Assembly: GCA_030618065.1 (NCBI GenBank) | Contig: JAUXEE010000122.1 | Span: 1 to 6,553, forward strand | DNA from: Gemmatimonadota bacterium | GTDB lineage: Bacteria > Gemmatimonadota > Gemmatimonadetes > Longimicrobiales > Gaopeijiaceae | Direction: 5' to 3' | Length of the DNA stretch: 6,553 nucleotides | Shown here: in pieces, positions 1 to 5,484 of the stretch | Numbering within the stretch: the first letter of the stretch is position 1 | Layout of the letters: every line of letters starts with the position of its first letter | The notes under the pieces: model-generated | Database searches by the model: none | Told to the model about the DNA's origin: nothing | What the model saw: only the letters and a program-made list of their open reading frames with translations | Position numbers and translations under genes: made by a program

Positions 1-708
1 CTCCACCCGGGAAAGGGGGAGATCCGTGGCCACCACCGCCAGCGTCGTATTCGTGCCCGGCATGCCGGGATGAGACGCCCCCCCCTCGAGGACAATGGAA
101 TCGGACCTTCGAAAGGTACCGGCGGGGCTCCTCACACCGGCCAGAACGGCTCCGTCTTCCCCCACCACGTCTCCCAGAGAGTTCACGACCGCCAAAACCC
201 CGATGGTGCCGTCCCGCCACTCTCGGGATGTGCTCCCGATCCCTCCAGCCGACGCTGTCTCCGGACCCATAAGCTTCCCCACGGTGGCCCCGGACCCCGC
301 GCCTACCCGTCCTTCCCGAACCGGAGCGGTAGAAGCCGCCTCCGAGGCTCTTCGGCCCTCGCCGGGTCCAGGTCTCGGCACATGGGGATTCAGGTCGAAT
401 ATTACGGCCGTTGGTACCAGGGGAACGGGTGTGACACCCGTATCGCAGCCCTCCCCCATCTCCGCGAGCCATTCCACGACCCCGTCAGCCGCCGCCAAGC
501 CGAAAGCCGAACCTCCAGTGAGGAGAAGAGCATTCACCTGGCTCACCAGATGATAGGGAGACAGAACGGCCAACTCTCGGGTACCGGTGGCCATTCCCCG
601 AAGCTCGACAGCTCCACGGAAAGGGCCCAGAATTACGGTACACCCACTCTTCCCCCCTGGGACTTCGGCGTGGCCCACTCGAACTCCAGGAACGGCGGTG
701 AGTGTCAT
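1..708 (-). CDS. P1 family peptidase (DmpA / L-aminopeptidase-D-esterase, MEROPS S58), 3' end cut by window edge
   Basis: The minus-strand frame opens with ATG at 708 and stays open to base 1, giving the first 236 residues; the C-terminus lies outside the window. The protein begins with the family's typical opening (VPGVRVGH, residues 6-13) and then shows LTGGSAFGL (63-71), VPTAVIFDL (98-106), GAGSGATVGK (136-145), TIGVLAVVN (168-176) and GTNTTLAVVATD (218-229). P1 peptidases are Ntn-type hydrolases made as one chain that cuts itself before a Ser or Thr, which becomes the nucleophile. By family analogy the cut here would fall between Asn220 and Thr221. Characterised members release N-terminal amino acids, D-amino acids or beta-amino acids, so the substrate cannot be predicted. 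No signal peptide is visible, so it is probably cytoplasmic. A GAGGA ribosome binding site (720-716) lies 7 bases upstream of the ATG, inside the end of the dehydratase gene. The two genes overlap as ATGA (708-705). The family call is firm; the exact activity is unknown. Confidence 0.9.
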   Translation of the reverse strand, partial: MTLTAVPGVRVGHAEVPGGKSGCTVILGPFRGAVELRGMATGTRELAVLSPYHLVSQVNALLLTGGSAFGLAAADGVVEWLAEMGEGCDTGVTPVPLVPTAVIFDLNPHVPRPGPGEGRRASEAASTAPVREGRVGAGSGATVGKLMGPETASAGGIGSTSREWRDGTIGVLAVVNSLGDVVGEDGAVLAGVRSPAGTFRRSDSIVLEGGASHPGMPGTNTTLAVVATDLPLSRVE

Positions 709-1694
709 GAGGGGGTCCTCGCCAGACCTTCCATGAGAGCCGGGTCCAGGTTCCCGCCGCTGAGAAGGGCTGCGACCTTTCTGCCCCGGGCGCCTACAGC
801 CCTGGAAAGCAGCGCACCCACTGGGGCGGCACCCGAGTACTCCACCACTAGCTTCCTGCGAGATAGGAGGAGGGATGTAGCCTCCCGGATCGCTTCGTCC
901 TCCACCAGGACCACATCGTCGAACAGCTCCCTGGCGTGGAGGAAGGTCAGGTCACCTGTCCTCATCGGGGCCAACCCGTCCGCGATGGTATCGATCCGGT
1001 CCAACGTCACCGGCTCCCCCGCGTCCAGAGCCGCACGCATGGAAGGGGCGCCCTTCGCTTCCACACCCACTATCCGAACATGGGGAAGAAGGGCCTTCAA
1101 CGCCGCGGCGGCGCCCGACGCCAATCCCCCGCCCCCGATGGGGACCAGTACCACCTCCACCTCCGGCCAATCCTCTGCGATTTCCCGACCTACCGTCCCC
1201 TGGCCGGCGATGATGAAGGGGTGATCGAAGGGCGGAACCATGGTCAGACCCTGCTCCTCGGCGATGGCCTCGGCTCGGGATTCTCGATGGAGTGAGGTTG
1301 TGCCCGCCAAGAAGACTTCGGCCCCAAGGCGTTTGGCCCCCTCGACCTTTACACCCGGTGCTGTTGTGGGCATGACCACCACAGCCCGGATTCCCTTCAA
1401 CCGGGCGACCAAAGCTACGGCCTGCGCGTGGTTCCCTGAGGAGTATGTGATGATTCCCCGCTCCAACTCTTCCCGGGGAAGTTGAGATACAAAGTTGAAT
1501 GCCCCCCGAATCTTGAAGGAGCCGGCCCGCTGCAGAGACTCGCATTTCAGGCGGACATCTCCCCCCAACTCTTCAGAGAGTTCGGGAAAGGGGAGGAGGG
1601 GCGTGCGGAGCGCGATCCCTTCGATTCGCTTCGCCGCTGCCTCGATTTCTTGCAGGGTCACCAGGCCACCCGAAGTCACCGCCACCCCCCCCAA
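705..1694 (-). CDS. Threonine/serine dehydratase, PLP-dependent fold type II (catabolic-type, no ACT domain)
   Basis: This 329-residue protein matches the short threonine dehydratase / serine racemase family, which deaminates L-threonine to 2-oxobutyrate or L-serine to pyruvate. GSFKIRGA (58-65) carries the PLP-binding Lys61. SSGNHAQ (85-91) contacts the substrate carboxylate and cofactor. PIGGGG (185-190) is the glycine loop that holds the PLP phosphate, and SGGN (312-315) is the C-terminal cofactor contact. TIADGLA (236-242) is also a family motif. The length equals that of E. coli TdcB (329), and there is no C-terminal ACT-like regulatory domain as in biosynthetic IlvA, so feedback control by isoleucine is not expected. 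The motif usually read as EPSGAA is here EYSGAA (285-290). The TTG start is chosen because GGAGG (1704-1700) sits 5 bases upstream; it directly abuts the gyrA stop. In-frame GTG codons at 1679 (324 aa) and 1661 (318 aa) are alternatives. Serine racemase activity cannot be excluded from sequence, so no gene symbol is given. Confidence 0.9.
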   Translation of the reverse strand: MGGVAVTSGGLVTLQEIEAAAKRIEGIALRTPLLPFPELSEELGGDVRLKCESLQRAGSFKIRGAFNFVSQLPREELERGIITYSSGNHAQAVALVARLKGIRAVVVMPTTAPGVKVEGAKRLGAEVFLAGTTSLHRESRAEAIAEEQGLTMVPPFDHPFIIAGQGTVGREIAEDWPEVEVVLVPIGGGGLASGAAAALKALLPHVRIVGVEAKGAPSMRAALDAGEPVTLDRIDTIADGLAPMRTGDLTFLHARELFDDVVLVEDEAIREATSLLLSRRKLVVEYSGAAPVGALLSRAVGARGRKVAALLSGGNLDPALMEGLARTPS

Positions 1695-4298
1695 TCAATC
1701 CTCCAGCGGATCACCGCTGGTATCCATGGCTTGAAGATCCTCACCAAACTCCTCACCAAACTCCTCACCAGGCTCCACCTCAGGCTCCACCTCGATGCCG
1801 GGGACCCCATCCATCTCCTCCCCCTCGTCCGCGTCATCAGCGATGACCCGAGCCACATCCATGACCCGGTCCTTCGCATCCAGGTTGACCAACCGCACTC
1901 CCTGGGTGGCCCGGCCGATAGTTCTGATCTCAGACACCCGCTGGCGGTTCACCACACCATTTCGGGTGATGACCATGAGCTCGTCTTCCTCCACGACGGC
2001 TTTGATGGCTACCACTCGTCCGGCTTTGGAGGCGGTTTTGATGTTGATAACGCCCTTCCCGCCCCGGTTCTGGAACCGATACGCGTCCACCAGCGTCCGC
2101 TTCCCCATTCCCCCTTCCGTCACCACCAAAAGGGTCGTGTCGGGTCGACGGAGCGTCACCATACCTACGACCTCATCTCCCTTGGCAAGGTTGATTCCGC
2201 GAACCCCGGAAGTCGCCCTGCCGATAGGGCGGGCGTCCCTCTCACTGAACCGGATCGCCATCCCGTTCCGGGTCCCGAGAATCACCTCGACCTCACCGGC
2301 GGTCACCCGCACGTCGATGAGCTCATCGCCTTCACGAATGTTGATGGCGTTGAGGCCCACGGTCCGGATGTTTCCGTACGCAGAGAGGGCCGTCTTCTTC
2401 ACCAGACCCTGCCGAGTCGCGAAAAGGAGGTAGAGGTCGTCACTGAAATCCCGCACCGGAACCACGGCCGCGATTTCTTCTTTCTGGGACATGTTCACCA
2501 GGTTCACGATGGGTTTCCCTCGTGAGTGACGGCCCCCCAAGGGCATCTCCCAGACCTTCAGCCAATAGCACTGACCGGAACGAGTGAAAATCATGAGGTA
2601 GTCATGCGTGGAAGCGACAAAGAGGTGCTCCACCCAATCCTCTTCCTTCGTCCCCATCCCCCTCAGCCCCCGGCCACCCCTGCGTTGGGCCCGGTAGGTG
2701 TCGACCTCGATCCGCTTGACGTACCCCTGGTGGGAAACGGTAATGACCATGTCTTCCTCGACGATCAGATCCTCTTCGCTGAGAAAGACGTTCCCGGGCA
2801 GAATCTCCGTGCGCCGGTCGTCTCCATACTTCTCGGCCAAACCCTGGAGTTCCTCGACGATGATCCCCATACGTCGATCCCGGCTGGCCAGAATTCCTTC
2901 CAACTCCTCGATACTGTCCCGGAGCTCCGCCAGCTCCTGCTCCAGCTTCTCCATCTCCAGGCCCGTGAGGCGGGCCAGCCGCATGTTGAGGATGGCCTCG
3001 GCCTGCTTCTCGCTGAGCTCGAAGGCGTTCCGAAGTCGAATGGAGGCCGTCTCCGTATCCTCGGAGCCGCGTATGATCTTGATGACCTCGTCGATGTTGT
3101 CGACGGCGATCTTCAAGCCCTCCAGGATATGCTCCCGCCCCTTGGCCTTCCTGAGATCGTACTCACTTCGCCTCACCACCACCTCATGCCGGTGATCGAT
3201 GAAGTGGAGAAGCATCTCCTTCAGACTCATGACCCTCGGCACCCCATCCACCAGTGCCAGAAGGATGGTCCCGAAGGTGGTCTGCATCTGTGTGCGCTTG
3301 TACAGGCGGTTAAGGACTATTCGGGGAATGGCATCTCTTTTCAGCTCGATGACTATCCGAAGGCCGTCCCGGTCCGACTCGTCCCGCAGAGCCCGGATTT
3401 CGGTGAGTTTCTTTTCCCGTACCAGTTGAGCGATCTGCTCGATGAGCCGGGATTTGTTCACCATGAAGGGGATCTCGGTGACTACGATCCGCTCCTCCCC
3501 ACCCGGCAACTCCTCCAGCTCAGCCCTGGCTCGCACCACGATGCGGCCTCGACCCGTGCGATAGGCATCCCGGATTCCGTCCTGCCCACATACGAAACCA
3601 CCCGTGGGGAAGTCCGGGCCGAGCACGTGGCTCTCCAGCTCCTCCTGGCCCAACTCCGGATCATCGATGAGGGCTACGGCAGCGCCGACGACTTCCCTGA
3701 GGTTATGAGGGGGGATGTTGGTAGCCATCCCGACGGCGATCCCAGAGCTTCCATTGATGAGAAGGTTCGGGACTTTTCCCGGGAGCACGGTCGGCTCATC
3801 GATACGGCCGTCGAAATTGGGTGTGAAGTCGACAGTCTCCTTATCGATGTCTTCCAGAAGCTCCATGGCCAGTGGTTGAAGTCGGGCCTCGGTATAACGG
3901 TAGGCCGCAGCCGAATCTCCATCCACGGACCCGAAGTTTCCCTGACCGTCCACCAAGGGATACCGGAGTGAAAAGTCCTGGACCATCCGGACCATGGAGT
4001 CGTAGACCGCCGAATCCCCGTGGGGGTGGAACTTCCCGAGAACCTCACCCACCACCGTAGCGCTCTTCTTGTAGCCCCTACCCGGGCTCAGCCCCAACTC
4101 CCGCATCGCATAGAGAATGCGGCGATGAACCGGCTTCAGACCGTCCCGGACGTCCGGAAGGGCCCGTTGGACGATGACGCTCATGGAGTAGTCGATGAAC
4201 GACTCCCGCATCTCGTCTTCCAAGAGGCGCGTGAGAACTTTCTCCCCCGCCCCACCCTCACCGACGTCTTGGATGTCTCCGTTATCCAGATTCTCCAT
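1695..4298 (-). CDS. gyrA: DNA gyrase subunit A
   Basis: Complete 867-residue GyrA, the DNA-cleaving subunit that with GyrB forms the A2B2 enzyme introducing negative supercoils. The winged-helix region (about 35-150) carries RYTE with catalytic Tyr135, preceded by Arg134 (E. coli Arg121-Tyr122). The quinolone-resistance region HPHGDSAVYD (91-100) has Ser96 and Asp100, equal to the sensitive E. coli Ser83 and Asp87. The tower domain follows to about 350 and the coiled coil to about 505. The latter lacks the roughly 40-residue insertion of E. coli GyrA. The GyrA box QRRGGRG (538-544) identifies gyrase and not topoisomerase IV ParC. Six beta-pinwheel blades with repeated GxxxR/K motifs span about 515-820. 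A second box-like NRGGKG lies at 744-749. The last ~45 residues are strongly acidic, a tail that in E. coli modulates DNA wrapping. The N-terminus is about 13 residues longer than in E. coli. AAGGA (4308-4304) lies 5 bases before the ATG. gyrB is not in the window. Confidence 0.98.
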   Translation of the reverse strand: MENLDNGDIQDVGEGGAGEKVLTRLLEDEMRESFIDYSMSVIVQRALPDVRDGLKPVHRRILYAMRELGLSPGRGYKKSATVVGEVLGKFHPHGDSAVYDSMVRMVQDFSLRYPLVDGQGNFGSVDGDSAAAYRYTEARLQPLAMELLEDIDKETVDFTPNFDGRIDEPTVLPGKVPNLLINGSSGIAVGMATNIPPHNLREVVGAAVALIDDPELGQEELESHVLGPDFPTGGFVCGQDGIRDAYRTGRGRIVVRARAELEELPGGEERIVVTEIPFMVNKSRLIEQIAQLVREKKLTEIRALRDESDRDGLRIVIELKRDAIPRIVLNRLYKRTQMQTTFGTILLALVDGVPRVMSLKEMLLHFIDHRHEVVVRRSEYDLRKAKGREHILEGLKIAVDNIDEVIKIIRGSEDTETASIRLRNAFELSEKQAEAILNMRLARLTGLEMEKLEQELAELRDSIEELEGILASRDRRMGIIVEELQGLAEKYGDDRRTEILPGNVFLSEEDLIVEEDMVITVSHQGYVKRIEVDTYRAQRRGGRGLRGMGTKEEDWVEHLFVASTHDYLMIFTRSGQCYWLKVWEMPLGGRHSRGKPIVNLVNMSQKEEIAAVVPVRDFSDDLYLLFATRQGLVKKTALSAYGNIRTVGLNAINIREGDELIDVRVTAGEVEVILGTRNGMAIRFSERDARPIGRATSGVRGINLAKGDEVVGMVTLRRPDTTLLVVTEGGMGKRTLVDAYRFQNRGGKGVINIKTASKAGRVVAIKAVVEEDELMVITRNGVVNRQRVSEIRTIGRATQGVRLVNLDAKDRVMDVARVIADDADEGEEMDGVPGIEVEPEVEPGEEFGEEFGEDLQAMDTSGDPLED
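1739..1786 (-). repeat. 12-base tandem repeat encoding the acidic GyrA tail
   Basis: On the plus strand the unit cctcaccaaact occurs twice without change (1739-1750 and 1751-1762). A third copy, cctcaccaggct (1763-1774), differs at two bases, and a more diverged unit, ccacctcaggct, follows at 1775-1786. Because 12 is a multiple of 3, gain or loss of a unit keeps the gyrA frame. In protein terms it gives four-residue steps such as EEFG, EEFG and VEPG in the C-terminal tail. The period and the identity of the first two copies are read directly. Origin by replication slippage is inferred. Confidence 0.85.
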
Positions 4299-4460
4299 TC
4301 GCTTCCTTGGTCGATTAATGTTCAGGTGATGGCCTTTGGAGCCCGATCGGGAAGGGGGGCGAGCCAGGATTCGGCCCCGGTGGACCGAGGCTCGTGATCA
4401 CTCTGAAGTGCTTGTAAAATAACGAGAAACAGCCGTTTTTGGAACCGTAGCCCACGGGTT
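4299..4460 (-). promoter_or_regulatory. Intergenic leader and probable promoter region of gyrA
   Basis: This 162-base gap between the glycosyltransferase stop and the gyrA start is the only stretch without a gene. It is where a gyrA promoter would be expected. On the minus strand TTCCAA (4444-4439) and TATTTT (4421-4416) are separated by 17 bases, a weak sigma-70-like pair (about 3 and 4 matches to consensus). The surrounding AT-rich patch at about 4411-4440 contrasts with the GC-rich flanks. An 8-base palindrome GTGATCAC lies at 4401-4394. The gyrA ribosome binding site AAGGA is at 4308-4304. The promoter position is a guess; the region's role as a leader is more secure. Confidence 0.4.
4361..4393 (-). 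other. GC-rich hairpin in the gyrA leader
   Basis: Inverted arms gagcc (4361-4365) and tcgg (4371-4374) pair with ccga (4385-4388) and ggctc (4389-4393). This gives nine pairs, with a five-base bulge on one side and a ten-base loop. It would lie in the untranslated leader of gyrA if transcription starts at the AT-rich patch upstream. No run of U follows, so it is not an intrinsic terminator. A regulatory role is only possible, and such stems also arise by chance in GC-rich DNA. Confidence 0.3.
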
Positions 4461-5474
4461 TCAGGCCACGACTACGAAGTCCTCCGATTCCACCCGACCG
4501 CCCTTCCTCAGGGCTTCCCGAATTTCTTCCCGCCCTCCCGCTTTTCCCACGGCGGCGACGGAGAAAGCGCCAGGCAAAAGGAGCGCTTCGTCCGGGAGAA
4601 TCACCCGTACCCCTTGGATCTCCTGGCCGACCTTTCTGGGATCCAAATCCACGAATGCCAGGAGAGTCCCCCCCTGGGCGACCAACTCCCTGGCGAAGGT
4701 CTTCCCCACGGGTCCTGCCCCCCAAACCACAACACCACGGCCTTTCCGGAGATGGGTGCGGAGAAGGAAATGGACCTTGCAGCGGCGAAAGGCATCCTCG
4801 GAGTAGGCGCTGTGGGTCCGGGATAGGCGTTCCTCACCCTCTCTCCATCGCAAGAGAACCTCCGGGACCTTCCCGAACCGACCACCGCCCTCCCAGAGCC
4901 GAAGCACCAGGTCGTAATCCTCGGGCCATCCCATCTCACGGTACCCTCCCACCAGCTCCATCACCTCAGACCGAAGGAGAAAAGTAGGGTGCGGGATAGG
5001 GCATTCCACAAAGAGGTCCCGAACCAGATCATCGTGAGTGGCGAGACCGTTGATCCAGCTCTCGTACCGGAGAGCACCCTCCCGCACCCTTTCCCGGGGA
5101 AAATAGACGATGCCGGTTCCGCAAAGAACGATGCGACGGTCCGAGGCCATGAGATCCATTTGGCTCTGGAGCCGCTCCGAAAAGGCACCGTCATCCGCAT
5201 CCATTCGGGCCAGGTAGCGGCCCCCAGCTTGGGCCCGTGCGAATTCCAGGGCAGGGACGATACCCATGGGCTCCCGTGGGAACACCCGGATCCGGTTGTC
5301 CTCCTTGGCCAGTGACTGAAGAACCTCCCCGGTCCCGTCGGTGGACCCGTCATCCACCACCACCACCTCGAAGTCAGAAAAGGTCTGACGAGAGAGGGAT
5401 TCCAGGGCGCGTCGGACTACGCCCTCACCGTTTCGAACCGGAAGAAGCACGGAAAGTGGCGGGGATGCCGTCAT
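4461..5474 (-). CDS. Family 2 glycosyltransferase fused to a C-terminal Rossmann-like nucleotide-binding domain
   Basis: With the ATG at 5474 the protein has 337 residues. Residues 5-235 form a GT-A fold family 2 glycosyltransferase. It has the opening strand SVLLPVRNGE (8-17), VVVVDDGSTDGTG (37-49) for nucleotide-sugar binding, the metal-binding DAD (92-94) and WPEDYD (183-188), whose ED pair matches the usual catalytic-base region. Such enzymes move a sugar from a nucleotide donor onto surface polysaccharide or lipid-linked acceptors. Residues about 246-337 form a separate domain: VVVWGAGPVG (248-257) gives a GxGxxG fingerprint, followed by FVDLDPRKVG (274-283) with acidic residues at the end of the second strand. 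This resembles the nucleotide-binding half of PglD-type or dehydrogenase-like Rossmann domains. No membrane segment is seen. The start follows the uvrA stop by 10 bases, so co-transcription with uvrA is likely. A GTG at 5510 would add 12 unconserved residues inside uvrA. Neither start has a clear ribosome binding site. Donor and acceptor are unknown. Confidence 0.88.
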   Translation of the reverse strand: MTASPPLSVLLPVRNGEGVVRRALESLSRQTFSDFEVVVVDDGSTDGTGEVLQSLAKEDNRIRVFPREPMGIVPALEFARAQAGGRYLARMDADDGAFSERLQSQMDLMASDRRIVLCGTGIVYFPRERVREGALRYESWINGLATHDDLVRDLFVECPIPHPTFLLRSEVMELVGGYREMGWPEDYDLVLRLWEGGGRFGKVPEVLLRWREGEERLSRTHSAYSEDAFRRCKVHFLLRTHLRKGRGVVVWGAGPVGKTFARELVAQGGTLLAFVDLDPRKVGQEIQGVRVILPDEALLLPGAFSVAAVGKAGGREEIREALRKGGRVESEDFVVVA

Positions 5475-5484
5475 GGGCAATCGT

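Noticed and set aside
70..1224. 384-codon plus-strand open frame opposite the peptidase and dehydratase genes
   Set aside because: It spans two genes with strong homology on the other strand. Its translation is low-complexity, rich in Ser, Arg and Pro, with no family match, so it is a shadow frame.
1482..3971. Two long plus-strand open frames (1482-2525 and 2526-3971) in one frame, opposite gyrA
   Set aside because: They mirror gyrA codon structure. In GC-rich genes the antisense frame is often stop-poor, and the translations show no recognisable family and read as a reverse shadow of GyrA.
3999..4028. Quinolone-resistance substitutions in GyrA
   Set aside because: Both key positions carry the sensitive residues, Ser96 and Asp100, so there is no sign of resistance.
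1695..4298. ParC (topoisomerase IV) instead of GyrA
   Set aside because: An intact GyrA box QRRGGRG and six C-terminal blades identify gyrase.
4443..4460. Possible terminator after the glycosyltransferase gene
   Set aside because: A small bulged stem (about six pairs, loop GGGCT) follows the stop but has no adjacent U run, so it does not qualify as an intrinsic terminator.
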